Source: Mesorhizobium sp. AR10 (GTDB lineage: Bacteria; Pseudomonadota; Alphaproteobacteria; Rhizobiales; Rhizobiaceae). From it: 64,000 bases of DNA. The stretch is taken from the NCBI RefSeq assembly GCF_024746795.1, contig NZ_CP080524.1:3016001-3080000 (forward strand), written 5' to 3'. The first letter of the stretch is position 1; each line of letters begins with the position of its first letter. Below the pieces are notes generated by a model. The model was given only the letters and a program-made list of their open reading frames with translations, did no database searches and had not been told where the DNA came from. The position numbers and the translations under genes are program-made. Below, one piece after another: positions 18,126 through 26,777 of this stretch.

Positions 18126-18818
18126 CTATTCAGCAGCCTCGTGGACCGGAATCAAACGCCGACCGACCTGCAGGAGATGCAGGCGCATAGCGGCCGCAGC
18201 GCCTGCAAGATCGCGGTCGGCAATGGCTTCCACGATCCTCTCGTGATCGGCAAAACTATGATGGTCGGCCGGGGGGCGCGCGCCGTCGGCGCGCAGGCGA
18301 CCCCACACCACGGTACGCCGGACGGCGTTCAGCACGTCGAACAGGCCTAGCAGCACGTTGTTGCGGCTCGCCTGCGCGATCTGCCGGTGAAGTGCATTGT
18401 CGATGTTCTCATACTGCCGCCACGTCGCCGCTTCGCGGGTCTGGGCGAGGGATTTCCGCATCGCGGCTATATCGTCAAGCGTGGCATGCAGTGCTGCCTC
18501 ACGCGCGATTTCCGGCTCAATGATAAGGCGTGCGCGCATCACATCGGCGGGGTTGGTGCGCCCGGCGATCTCCGAAATACCAATCGTCTCTTCGATCGGA
18601 CCGCTCCCGACGAAGGTGCCCTTGCCGACATGGCGCCAGATGCGGCCGTCCTTCTCGAGAACCGCCAGAGCCTTGCGCAAATCGCCACGCGAAACGCCGA
18701 GGCTTTCGCAAAGCTCCCGCTCGGCCGGCAACCGCGTTTCGCCGGACAGGTCCATCTGCGCCAGATAGGCCTGAAGCTGTACCAGCGCGGCGTGGCCGCC
18801 GTCTCCGACAATATCCAT
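18126..18818 (-). CDS. FCD-domain GntR family regulator
   Basis: The 230-aa protein has an N-terminal winged helix (RLPAERELCESLGVSRGDLRKALAVLEKDG) and an all-helical FCD effector domain starting near MRARLIIEPEIAREAA, with DNALHRQIAQASRN and the HERIVEAI metal-binding type segment. The ATG at 18818 is preferred over an upstream TTG because a perfect 15-bp palindrome abuts it. The protein likely represses the divergent transport and catabolic operon starting at 19008. FCD regulators usually respond to organic acids, which fits the acyl-CoA ligase and hydrolase encoded downstream. Confidence 0.9.
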   Translation of the reverse strand: MDIVGDGGHAALVQLQAYLAQMDLSGETRLPAERELCESLGVSRGDLRKALAVLEKDGRIWRHVGKGTFVGSGPIEETIGISEIAGRTNPADVMRARLIIEPEIAREAALHATLDDIAAMRKSLAQTREAATWRQYENIDNALHRQIAQASRNNVLLGLFDVLNAVRRTVVWGRLRADGARPPADHHSFADHERIVEAIADRDLAGAAAAMRLHLLQVGRRLIPVHEAAE

Positions 18819-18831
18819 TGGTTTAACCAAT
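18817..18831. promoter_or_regulatory. perfect palindromic operator for the FCD/GntR regulator
   Basis: ATTGGTTTAACCAAT is a perfect 15-bp palindrome and contains TGGTTTAACCA, which fits the TNGTNNNACNA consensus of FadR-type GntR operators. It touches the regulator start codon, so autorepression is expected. Confidence 0.65.
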
Positions 18832-18962
18832 TCGCGATTGATTCTTACGTTTGGTGATAAATCGATTGCACGAACCCGTCAACATCCGAATTGCGAGCCA
18901 CGGATCGCACGCCAATCGCAATCCGACGCGAATTACTGCTTGACCAATCCGGCCATAATCCT

Positions 18963-18984
18963 TAACCATTTGCATAATTGGTTA
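18963..18984. promoter_or_regulatory. inverted-repeat operator candidate upstream of acid-import operon
   Basis: TAACCA-N10-TGGTTA carries the same half-sites as the palindrome at 18817, in the opposite arrangement, 23 bp upstream of the binding-protein start. It probably overlaps the operon promoter, consistent with control by the divergent GntR protein. Confidence 0.5.
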
Positions 18985-19007
18985 TAAGAAAACGGGAGGA
19001 AGCAAAA

Positions 19008-20003
19008 ATGACCAGGTTGACCAGACGTACCGTCCTTGCAACAGCGCTCGCCGCAGCGATCGGCAGCGCAATGCCCATCGAAGCTGCCAGCGCCGGCGAC
19101 ATGCGCATCGCATTCGGGGATTTGCCCGGGATCGAATCGATCCAGACACTCACCGCCATCGAACGCGCGAAGGAGCGCGGCGTAAAAGTCGAGCTGATCA
19201 TCCTCAACGATGAAGACCTGGCCGCTCAAGCCATCGTCGGCAACCAGGCAGATGTCGGCATCGGCGCACCCTATACGCTGATCCAGAAGGTGGGCGTGCC
19301 CATTCGCCTGTTTGCGCAGATTTCCACGCTGCGCTTCTTCCCGGTGGTCAACAGTGAATTCTACAAGGAATGGAAGGATCTGGACGGACAGGACGTGGCG
19401 GTGCAGGCGCGCGGCTCCGGGACAGAGGCCGTCATGCTCCTGATGGCCAAAACCCACGGCATCAAGCTCGGCACCATCAGCTACGTCCCGGGCTCCGAGG
19501 TCCGGCGCAACGCGCTTATCCAGGGCACGCTGAAAGCCTCGATCGTCGACGCGGCCAATCGGCGCGCGCTCGAGGCGGAAGCGCCCGGCAAGTTCATCGT
19601 GCTGCCTGTCGATGACCTCAGCGCCACCGACGAAGGTCTGTTCGCCACCGCCGACTACCTGAAGAACAATGCCGCCGATGTCGATATCCTGGTCGAGGAA
19701 CTGATGAAGACGGCGCGCGAGATCACCGAGAACCCCGCCGTCGCGGTCGAGTTTCGCAACAAATACAAGCTGCTGCCCGACCTTGGCGCGGAGGCCGACA
19801 CTGAAATCGCCGAATACTACAAGGAAACGGCGGGCGCCGGCAGCCTGGTGCTGAATGGCGGCGGCGCGGACGCCGCAGCAGACGACTTTGCATTCTTCAG
19901 CCTGGCCGGCCAGATCGAAGGCGACCCGGCCGGTCTCAAGGTCGAGGATTTCTGGGACGTCGCTGCTACCGATCGTGCCGTTGCCAAGCTCGGCAAGAAA
20001 TAG
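19008..20003 (+). CDS. ABC transporter substrate-binding protein (SsuA/TauA/NMT1-like)
   Basis: The 331-aa protein starts with a twin-arginine-like signal (MTRLTRRTVLATALAAAIG) cut near EAASAGD. The mature part has the NMT1/SsuA-like fold of binding proteins for sulfonates, nitrate, thiamine precursors or aromatic acids (RIAFGDLPGIESIQTL, QADVGIGAPYTLIQKVGVP, VQARGSGTEAVM, VPGSEVRRNALIQGTL). The ATG at 19008 has GGGAGGA 7-8 nt upstream. It heads a seven-gene operon with two permeases and catabolic enzymes. The enzymes suggest a small carboxylic acid; no sulfonatase or monooxygenase is present, so a sulfonate is unlikely. Confidence 0.85.
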   Translation: MTRLTRRTVLATALAAAIGSAMPIEAASAGDMRIAFGDLPGIESIQTLTAIERAKERGVKVELIILNDEDLAAQAIVGNQADVGIGAPYTLIQKVGVPIRLFAQISTLRFFPVVNSEFYKEWKDLDGQDVAVQARGSGTEAVMLLMAKTHGIKLGTISYVPGSEVRRNALIQGTLKASIVDAANRRALEAEAPGKFIVLPVDDLSATDEGLFATADYLKNNAADVDILVEELMKTAREITENPAVAVEFRNKYKLLPDLGAEADTEIAEYYKETAGAGSLVLNGGGADAAADDFAFFSLAGQIEGDPAGLKVEDFWDVAATDRAVAKLGKK

Positions 20004-20012
20004 GTCTGGCGG

Positions 20013-20840
20013 ATGGCGACCGGCATCAGGACGGAAAGCGAGGCCGTTGGTCTCGCTACCCTTTCAGCACGCGGCGAGGTGGGTGGATGGCGGGACCAGC
20101 CAGTTCTCCTCAGGCTGGTCTCGATCGCTCTTTTTGCGGGCATCTGGGAAATCGCCGGCCGCATACCCGTGAGCTTTGCGTTTCCGACCTTCTCGGCCAC
20201 TTTCACCGCCTTCATCGGGCTGATTGCCGACGGCAGCCTGCCGCTGGCGTATGTTTCGACGCTGCAACCCTTGCTGCTCGGTATCGTGCTGTCGGCTTTC
20301 CTCGGCGTCGGCCTCGGAACGCTGTGCGGCCTGTGGCGCACCGGCGAATGGCTGCTGATCCCGGTGTTTATCGTGCTGCAGGCCGCACCCGTCGCGGCCT
20401 TCATCCCGATGGTGACTTTCGTCTACGGCATCGGCATGACCGCCAAGACGCTTGCAGTGATGATACTGGCTTTGCCGGTTATCGTGCTCAACACCTACAA
20501 GGCGGTGCGAAACGTCAACGAGTCGCTCGTCGTCATGTGCCGCTCGTTCCTCGGAACGCGCTGGCAAGTGGTCACACGGATCATCCTTCCCGACGCCAGC
20601 CCGGTCATTTTCGCCGGTCTGCGCCTTGGCGTGGCGGCGGGCTTCGTCGGCGTCGTGCTGGCCGAACTGCTGATCACGCCCACCGGCATCGGCGACCTGA
20701 TCACCTTTCACCGTTCCCGCGCCGACTATGCCGAAATGTATGCAACAATCGCCTCGATCATCGCGCTTTCGACCCTGACGCTGATTGCGTTGCAGTGGGT
20801 CGAGGTCCGTGTTTTCAGGCCCGAGACAAGAGGAGCCTGA
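20013..20840 (+). CDS. ABC transporter permease (SsuC/TauC type)
   Basis: The 275-aa protein has about six transmembrane segments and the conserved loop VMCRSFLGTRWQVVTRIILPDASPVIFAGLRLG of SsuC-type permeases. It lies 9 bp behind the binding-protein gene. A second permease of the same family follows the ATPase, so the importer probably uses a heterodimeric channel, unlike SsuC, which is usually a single gene per system. Confidence 0.9.
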   Translation: MATGIRTESEAVGLATLSARGEVGGWRDQPVLLRLVSIALFAGIWEIAGRIPVSFAFPTFSATFTAFIGLIADGSLPLAYVSTLQPLLLGIVLSAFLGVGLGTLCGLWRTGEWLLIPVFIVLQAAPVAAFIPMVTFVYGIGMTAKTLAVMILALPVIVLNTYKAVRNVNESLVVMCRSFLGTRWQVVTRIILPDASPVIFAGLRLGVAAGFVGVVLAELLITPTGIGDLITFHRSRADYAEMYATIASIIALSTLTLIALQWVEVRVFRPETRGA

Positions 20841-20841
20841 G

Positions 20842-21645
20842 ATGCGCGCAGCAGTACTGCGAAAGGAACCATCATCGATGCCCGCGCCAATCGATCAGAT
20901 CGTCGAGGTGAGGGGAATCTCCAAGAGCTACGGGAGCACCGAGGCTTTGCGCGGCATAGACCTCGACTTTCCCAGGGGCAAGCTGACCAGCCTGCTCGGC
21001 CCGAGCGGCTGCGGAAAGACGACGCTGCTCAAGATCATCGCCGGGCTGATCAAGGCCGATGCCGGCACAATCGCGATCGACGGCAAGGTGGTCAGCGCGC
21101 CAGGACCCGAGCGCGCCTTCGTGTTCCAGGATTTTGCGCTGATGCCGTGGGCGACGGCGCTGCGCAATGTGGCTTTCGGGCTCGAACTGCGCGGCAAGGC
21201 CAAAGCCGAACGCGAGGACATCGCCCGCCACTACATAGCCGAGGTCGGGCTCGCCGGCTTCGAGGATAAGTATCCACACCAGCTTTCGGGCGGCATGCGC
21301 CAGCGCGTCGGTCTGGCGCGGGCGTTGTCCGTCGATGCCGACGTGCTGCTGCTTGACGAACCGTTCTCGGCTGTCGACGAGCAGAACCGGCGGAAATTTC
21401 AGGAAGACCTGATCCGGTTGCGCAGCACCCAGAACAAGACCTTCATCTTCGTCACGCACTCGATCGAGGAGGCGGTCTATATATCCGACCGCATCGTGCT
21501 GCTGTCGCCCCGGCCGGGCAGGGTTTCGCAGATCATCGAACCCGAGATCGACCGCTCCGGAGACCCGGACCTCATCCACCGCGACAAGCACTATCTCGAT
21601 ACGGTCCAGGAAATCTGGCAGGGGTTGAAGCAATATGCCGAATGA
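20842..21645 (+). CDS. ABC transporter ATP-binding protein (SsuB/TauB type)
   Basis: The 267-aa ATPase has Walker A GPSGCGKTT, signature LSGGMRQRVGLARAL, Walker B VLLLDEPFSAVDEQNR and H-loop VTHSIEEAVYISD. The ATG at 20842 has AGAGGAG upstream; an internal ATG at 20878 with AAAGGAA is an alternative that shortens the protein by 12 residues. It drives the two permeases around it. Confidence 0.92.
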   Translation: MRAAVLRKEPSSMPAPIDQIVEVRGISKSYGSTEALRGIDLDFPRGKLTSLLGPSGCGKTTLLKIIAGLIKADAGTIAIDGKVVSAPGPERAFVFQDFALMPWATALRNVAFGLELRGKAKAEREDIARHYIAEVGLAGFEDKYPHQLSGGMRQRVGLARALSVDADVLLLDEPFSAVDEQNRRKFQEDLIRLRSTQNKTFIFVTHSIEEAVYISDRIVLLSPRPGRVSQIIEPEIDRSGDPDLIHRDKHYLDTVQEIWQGLKQYAE

Positions 21646-21654
21646 GGCCCTGAA

Positions 21655-22410
21655 ATGACCCTGTTCGGCTACCGCATACCGATGATGGCATCGCTGCTTG
21701 TCTGGTGCGTGCTGTGGGAGATCGTCGGCAGGCTCGACCTGGTCTTCCTGCTGCCGCCCCTCAGCGAGGTGCTGAGCGCGGCTGTAGGTCTGGTGCAGAC
21801 ACCGTCCTGGCAGAGCGCGACGGTCACCACGCTGCGCGCCTTTTTCACCGGAATGGTCCTGTCGATCGTCATCGGCGTGCCGCTCGGCGTTCTCATGGGC
21901 CGCGTGAAGATCGCCGACGACCTGCTCGGCATGTGGGTCAATATCTTTTCCAGCGCCCCGCTCTCGGCGCTGGTGCCGGTGCTGATGATCCTGTTCGGCT
22001 TCGGCGAGAGGACAATCGTCGCGGCGGTGTTCCTGTTTGCGATCTGGATCATCGTCCTCGATACTCGCGCCGGCGTCCGGCACATCTCGCCGTCGCTCAT
22101 CGAGATGGCGCGCTCCTATGGCGCCTCGCGACGGGCGCTGTATCTGAAAATCATCCTCTGGGCGGCGCTGCCGGAAATCCTCGCCGGCATAAGGCTCGGC
22201 CTCATCCGCGGCGTCAAAGGCGTTGTGATCGGCCAGCTGCTCGTCGCCATCGTCGGCTATGGCGCGCTCTTCGAGACCTTCTCGCGGAACTTCCGCATGG
22301 CCGAGTTCTGGGCCCTCACCATCATCCTTTTCGCCTTCGCCCTCCTGATCGCCGAGCTGATTGAGCGGGCCGAAGCCAAAGTCGAATATTACGCAGGAGC
22401 AAGACAATGA
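21655..22410 (+). CDS. ABC transporter permease (SsuC/TauC type), second subunit
   Basis: The 251-aa protein has about six transmembrane segments and the loop EMARSYGASRRALYLKIILWAALPEILAGIRLG. It is the second SsuC-type permease of this importer. Its end overlaps the next start by 4 bp (ATGA), tying transport to catabolism. Confidence 0.9.
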   Translation: MTLFGYRIPMMASLLVWCVLWEIVGRLDLVFLLPPLSEVLSAAVGLVQTPSWQSATVTTLRAFFTGMVLSIVIGVPLGVLMGRVKIADDLLGMWVNIFSSAPLSALVPVLMILFGFGERTIVAAVFLFAIWIIVLDTRAGVRHISPSLIEMARSYGASRRALYLKIILWAALPEILAGIRLGLIRGVKGVVIGQLLVAIVGYGALFETFSRNFRMAEFWALTIILFAFALLIAELIERAEAKVEYYAGARQ

Positions 22411-23111
22411 ACATTCACGGCGCGACTTCAAACTACGCGATCGAACCGACTGCGATCCCCGCCATCCCGGTGGCTCAGTCCGACAAGCTGTTTCCGGTGC
22501 ATCGGGTCTATTGCGTCGGCCGCAACTATGCGGCGCACGCCGTCGAAATGGGCCACGACCCGAACAAGGAGCCGCCTTTCTTCTTCCAGAAGAACCCTGA
22601 CAACCTCAACACTTCAGGCGAATTTCCCTATCCGCCAGCCTCCAGCGACGTCCATTATGAGATCGAGATGGTGGTGGCGTTGAAAAGCGGCGGCAAGGAC
22701 ATCCCGATCGACAAAGCTATCGACTGCGTCTTCGGCTACGGCGTCGGCCTCGACATGACGCGGCGCGACCTGCAGGCCTTGGCCAAGGATCTCGGTCGGC
22801 CCTGGGAGGTCGGCAAGGCCTTCGAGGCGTCGGCGCCATGCACTCCATTGGTTCCTGCAAGCGCGATCGGCCATCCCGCCCAAGGTGCGATCTGGCTGGA
22901 CCTGAACGGGCAGCGCAAACAGACCGGCGATCTCAATCAGATGATCTGGAAGGTGCCTGAAATGATCAGCTACCTGTCTGGCCTGTTTACGCTCATGCCC
23001 GGAGACATTATCCTTTCGGGGACGCCGTCCGGCGTCGGCGCCGTCCAGCGCGGCGACATTCTCACCGGCCACATCGACAGCGTCGGCGACATCGAGGTCA
23101 GGGTTGTCTGA
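22407..23111 (+). CDS. fumarylacetoacetate hydrolase family protein (acylpyruvase / fumarylpyruvate hydrolase type)
   Basis: The 234-aa protein carries the FAH fold with metal-binding acidic residues in VHYEIEMVVALKSGG and YGVGLDMTRRDLQ, and the C-terminal PGDIILSGTPSGVGAVQRGD. It closely resembles bacterial fumarylpyruvate hydrolases (NagK type) and FAHD1 acylpyruvases. These cut a carbon-carbon bond in 2,4-diketo acids, releasing pyruvate and a carboxylic acid, or decarboxylate oxaloacetate. It overlaps the preceding permease and the next ligase gene, so imported substrate is likely converted by this enzyme. The natural substrate is not evident. Confidence 0.87.
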   Translation: MNIHGATSNYAIEPTAIPAIPVAQSDKLFPVHRVYCVGRNYAAHAVEMGHDPNKEPPFFFQKNPDNLNTSGEFPYPPASSDVHYEIEMVVALKSGGKDIPIDKAIDCVFGYGVGLDMTRRDLQALAKDLGRPWEVGKAFEASAPCTPLVPASAIGHPAQGAIWLDLNGQRKQTGDLNQMIWKVPEMISYLSGLFTLMPGDIILSGTPSGVGAVQRGDILTGHIDSVGDIEVRVV

Positions 23112-24624
23112 AGCGAAATCGATCATCGCGCGGATCGCCGCAGGTGCAGACGGTGCACCGGCGATCGCGGCTTCCGACAGGATCACGCTCACCCATGGCG
23201 GGTTGCGCCGCCTGATCGGCGAAACGGCAGCGCAATTGCACGCGCTGGGCCTCGGCCGCGGCGATCGGGTGGCCATCGTTCTGCCGAACGGGCCGGAGAT
23301 GGCGACGGCCTTTGTCGCGGTTGCGGCGGCGGCCGCCACTGCGCCGCTCAATCCGGCCTACAGGGCCGACGAGCTCGACTTCTACCTGACCGACATTGGT
23401 GCGAAGGCGATCCTGGTCGCCGAAGACGAAAACGGCCCGGCGGTCACCGTTGCCGAGCGCCTGGGCATTGGCGTGCTCAGGCTCGTCGCGTTGCGTGACG
23501 CGCCGGCTGGAAGCTTCCGCATCGAAGGTGAGCCGGTCGGCCCTCCAGCCGCGTCCGCCCTGGCCGAGGACGGCGACATCGCGCTGCTGCTGCACACCTC
23601 CGGCACCACGTCGCGACCCAAGCTGGTGCCGCTCAGCCATGCCAATCTCGCTGCCTCTGCCGCCCATATCGGCGCGACGCTCGGCCTGACGGCCAGCGAT
23701 CGCTGCCTGAACATCATGCCGCTGTTCCATATCCATGGGCTGATCGCGGCGGTGCTGTCCTCGCTCGCCGCCGGCGGCAGCGTATTCTGCACGCCGGGCT
23801 TCAACGCGCTGCGATTCTTCCATTGGCTGGGCGAGGCGCGGCCGAGCTGGTACACCGCCGTGCCGACCATGCATCAGGCGATCCTGCCGCGCGCGTCGCG
23901 CAATGCCGACGCGCTGGCTTCTGCACCGCTGCGCTTCATTCGTTCCTCCTCGGCCTCGCTGCCGGCGCAGGTGATGGCGGAACTCGAACAAACCTTCGGC
24001 TGCCCGGTCATTGAATCCTATGGGATGACCGAAGCCGCGCATCAGATGGCCTCGAACCGGCTGCCGCCGGGATTGCGCAAGCCGGGCAGCGTTGGCGCCG
24101 CCGCCGGGCCGGACGTGGCCGTCATGGCGCCGGATGGGCAATTGCTGAAGCCGGGCGAACCCGGTGAGATCGTCATTCGCGGCCCCAACGTCACCACCGG
24201 CTACGAGAAGAACCCGGATGCCAATGCCACCGCCTTCGCCCATGGCTGGTTCCACACCGGCGACCAGGGCGTGCTCGACGACGACTTCTATCTGCGCGTC
24301 ACCGGCCGGCTGAAGGAGATCATCAACCGCGGCGGCGAAAAGATCTCGCCGCTTGAGGTCGACGACGTGCTGATGGACCATCCGGCGATAGCGCAGGTCG
24401 TCACCTTCGCCATGCCGCATGACAAGCTCGGCGAGGAGGTCGCGGCCGCGATAGTGCTGCGAGAGGGCATGGCCGCGACGGAGGCCGACATACGCGGCTT
24501 TGCCGCGACGCGGCTTGCCGACTTCAAGGTGCCGCGCAAGGTCCTGATCCTCGACGAGATCCCCAAGGGCGCGACAGGCAAGCTGCAGCGCATCGGCCTT
24601 TCCGCCAAACTCGGTCTTGGATGA
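23104..24624 (+). CDS. AMP-dependent acyl-CoA synthetase, oxalyl-CoA synthetase-like
   Basis: The 506-aa adenylate-forming enzyme has the phosphate loop LHTSGTTSRPKLVPLSH, the substrate region IMPLFHIHGLIA and VPTMHQAIL, SYGMTEAAHQMASN, the hinge TGRLKEIINRGGEKISPLEV and the C-terminal Lys in PKGATGKLQR. The combination NIMPLFHIHGL, GSVFCTPGFNAL and RFIRSSSASLP is typical of oxalate-CoA ligases (plant AAE3, yeast Pcs60). It would activate oxalate or a similar small acid with ATP and CoA. It starts with TTG at 23104, overlapping the hydrolase stop. No oxalyl-CoA decarboxylase or formyl-CoA transferase gene follows, so the fate of the product is open. Confidence 0.85.
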   Translation: MSEAKSIIARIAAGADGAPAIAASDRITLTHGGLRRLIGETAAQLHALGLGRGDRVAIVLPNGPEMATAFVAVAAAAATAPLNPAYRADELDFYLTDIGAKAILVAEDENGPAVTVAERLGIGVLRLVALRDAPAGSFRIEGEPVGPPAASALAEDGDIALLLHTSGTTSRPKLVPLSHANLAASAAHIGATLGLTASDRCLNIMPLFHIHGLIAAVLSSLAAGGSVFCTPGFNALRFFHWLGEARPSWYTAVPTMHQAILPRASRNADALASAPLRFIRSSSASLPAQVMAELEQTFGCPVIESYGMTEAAHQMASNRLPPGLRKPGSVGAAAGPDVAVMAPDGQLLKPGEPGEIVIRGPNVTTGYEKNPDANATAFAHGWFHTGDQGVLDDDFYLRVTGRLKEIINRGGEKISPLEVDDVLMDHPAIAQVVTFAMPHDKLGEEVAAAIVLREGMAATEADIRGFAATRLADFKVPRKVLILDEIPKGATGKLQRIGLSAKLGLG

Positions 24625-25610
24625 ATATGCGGATCACCGTTTTCGGCGCCGGCGCGATCGGTGGTTATCTCGCGGCCCGGCTTGCCATCGTCGGTCGGGT
24701 CGATCTTTCGATCGTGGCGCGCGGTGCGCATCTCGACGCAATCAAGGCGGACGGCCTTCGCCTGATGGAGGATGGTCGGGAATCCGTCACCCCTATCAGG
24801 GCAACAGCACGGGCTGAGGAGCTGGGTGTCCAGGATTATGTCGTGCTGGCGCTGAAGGCCCATTCGCTTGGCCCCGCACTCGATCAGATCGCACCGCTGC
24901 TGGGGCCGGAAACCGCCGTCGTCACCATGCAGAACGGCGTGCCCTGGTGGTATTTCTACAAGGCTGGCGGAGCGCTCGAAGGCACCCGCATTCAAGCCGT
25001 CGATCCTGGCGGCACGATCTGGCAGCGTATCGGTCCGGAACGCGTCATCGGTTCGGTCGTCTATCCCGCGGTCGAGGTCGACGCGCCCGGCGTGATCCGC
25101 CATGTCGAGGGGAAGCGCTTTTCGCTCGGTGAGCCGTCGGGCGAGAAGAGCGACCGTGTCATGCGGCTCGCCGAGGAAATGGTCGCGGCAGGGCTGCAGG
25201 TGCCGGTTCGCGACGACATTCGCAGCGAAATCTGGGTGAAGCTGTGGGGCAATCTTTCCTTCAACCCGATTTCCGCGCTGACGGGCAGCACGCTTGCAAC
25301 AATCGTTGCCGATGAGGCAACGCGCATGCTTGCCCGCACAATGATGCGGGAGGCGCAAACGATCGGCGAGAGTCTTGGCGTGCGATTCCCGATAGCGGTC
25401 GACCGGCGCATCAAGGGCGCCGGTGACGTCGGCGAGCACAAGACCTCGATGCTGCAGGATCTGGAACGCGGCCGCCCGATGGAGATTGACGCACTGGTGA
25501 CGGCGGTGCAGGAGTTGGGTCGGCTAACCGGCCAGCCGACGCCGACCATCGACAACGTGCTGGCGCTGGTGCGCCGCCTCGCCATCGAGCGGGGCTGCTA
25601 TCCGGCCTAG
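24621..25610 (+). CDS. ketopantoate reductase (PanE/ApbA) family protein
   Basis: The 329-aa protein has the N-terminal nucleotide motif GAGAIGGYLA, VLALKAH, the MQNGVPWW segment and the C-terminal catalytic Lys region IWVKLWGNLSFNPISALTG. Family members reduce 2-keto acids with NADPH; the founding member makes pantoate. Here the gene overlaps an acyl-CoA ligase (ATGA), so reduction or oxidation of a 2-hydroxy/2-keto acid in the same catabolic route is more likely than pantothenate synthesis. It ends the operon and faces the convergent dehydrogenase at 25677. Confidence 0.85.
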   Translation: MNMRITVFGAGAIGGYLAARLAIVGRVDLSIVARGAHLDAIKADGLRLMEDGRESVTPIRATARAEELGVQDYVVLALKAHSLGPALDQIAPLLGPETAVVTMQNGVPWWYFYKAGGALEGTRIQAVDPGGTIWQRIGPERVIGSVVYPAVEVDAPGVIRHVEGKRFSLGEPSGEKSDRVMRLAEEMVAAGLQVPVRDDIRSEIWVKLWGNLSFNPISALTGSTLATIVADEATRMLARTMMREAQTIGESLGVRFPIAVDRRIKGAGDVGEHKTSMLQDLERGRPMEIDALVTAVQELGRLTGQPTPTIDNVLALVRRLAIERGCYPA

Positions 25611-25623
25611 AGCCTGTTCCATA

Positions 25624-25684
25624 CCGATGGAATCGGGATGGGGCTCACTCTCTTTGTTTGAGCGTGATCTTCGGGATCATGCTC
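25624..25684. repeat. paired hairpins between convergent genes, intergenic repeat-like
   Basis: A small hairpin CCGAT-GGA-ATCGG (25624-25636) is followed by GAGCGTGATC-TTCGG-GATCATGCTC (25660-25684, one mismatch). The second one covers the last codons of the leftward dehydrogenase. The sequence recalls short palindromic repeats common between Rhizobiales genes and could serve as a two-way terminator. That identity is from memory and unverified. Confidence 0.45.
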
Positions 25685-26777
25685 CAGTCCAAGGTGCGAT
25701 GTCTGGAACGACAACGAACTTGCCGACGAAATCCTTGGCGATGAAATCGGCCTGGGCTCGGTGGAAATCGGAGAGCTTGTAGACCCCGCCGACCAGCGGC
25801 CGGATCCTCTTCTCCTCGATGTAGCGGACGATGCGTCGGAAATCCGCCCGCGTGCCCTGGCTCGAGCCATGCAACTGCAGCTGCTTGAGATACATGGTGC
25901 GCAAGTCGAGCTGCACGACCGGGCCGGCAATCGCGCCGGCGGTGGTGTAGCGGCCTTCGGGTCTGAGGATGCGCAGCAAGTCGTTGAAGATGGCGCCGCC
26001 GACCAGATCGGCCACCACATCGATCGGTTTGCCACCGGTTGCCTCGTTCACAGCGGCCTGCAGGTCGGCGACGCCACGGGTGATCACCGCCTCGGCGCCG
26101 ATGTCGCGCACCGCCTGCTCCTTGCCCTTGCCGACAATGGCATATGGGATAGCGCCGCGCGCCCGGGCCAATTGAACGATGCCGGAGCCGACGCCGCCCG
26201 AGCCACCGGTGACCAGCACGCGCTCGCCGGCCTTCAAGCCGGCACGTTCCAGCATCTGTTCGCCGGTCAGGTAGGCGCAGCAGAAGGTGGCGAGTTCGAT
26301 GTCGCTCATGTCGGTGTCGACGACATGCGCGTTCTCGGCCGGCACCGCCTGGTATTCAGCATAGCCGCCGTCGCGGCCATGGCCCATATAGTCGATGTCG
26401 GCGAGTGAATCGTCGTCGCGGTTGTAGATGGAGAAATCGACCATCACCCGTTCACCGAGACGATTCTGCGAGACGCCGCCGCCGACAGCAGCAATGTGGC
26501 CGACCGTGTCGGTGCCCTGGATGCGCGGAAAGGTCAGCGTGTTGCCTTGCCGCCGCCAGGTCGAGACAGCTGCCGCATCTTCCTCGGTGCCATAGGCGCC
26601 TTGGCGCACCCAGACATCGGTGTTGTTCATGCCGCAGGCGCTGACTTTCACCAGCACCTCTCCAGTGGCGGGCGAGGGCACTTTCACGTCGGTGCGGTAA
26701 ACGAGTTTTTCCGGTCCGCCGTGTCCTGTGAGGAGCATCGCGGCCATGGTCTGGGGAAGCAGATCGATTTTGTTCAT
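25677..26777 (-). CDS. zinc-less alcohol dehydrogenase / quinone oxidoreductase family protein
   Basis: The 366-aa medium-chain dehydrogenase has an ACGMNNTDVW catalytic-region motif and the nucleotide site TGGSGGVGSGIVQLARA. The GHE zinc motif of alcohol dehydrogenases is replaced by GTDTVG, so it is probably not a zinc enzyme and acts like quinone or enoyl reductases with NADPH. It is convergent to the acid operon. Its last 20 codons are echoed by the remnant at 18026-18121 on the same strand, on the far side of that operon, which suggests an old duplication or insertion event around the block. Confidence 0.85.
   Translation of the reverse strand: MNKIDLLPQTMAAMLLTGHGGPEKLVYRTDVKVPSPATGEVLVKVSACGMNNTDVWVRQGAYGTEEDAAAVSTWRRQGNTLTFPRIQGTDTVGHIAAVGGGVSQNRLGERVMVDFSIYNRDDDSLADIDYMGHGRDGGYAEYQAVPAENAHVVDTDMSDIELATFCCAYLTGEQMLERAGLKAGERVLVTGGSGGVGSGIVQLARARGAIPYAIVGKGKEQAVRDIGAEAVITRGVADLQAAVNEATGGKPIDVVADLVGGAIFNDLLRILRPEGRYTTAGAIAGPVVQLDLRTMYLKQLQLHGSSQGTRADFRRIVRYIEEKRIRPLVGGVYKLSDFHRAQADFIAKDFVGKFVVVPDIAPWTGA

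Noticed and set aside
18978..19007. Earlier start codon for the SsuA-like binding protein
   Set aside because: It would place charged residues before the signal peptide and would include the putative operator region; the ATG at 19008 has a strong ribosome site.
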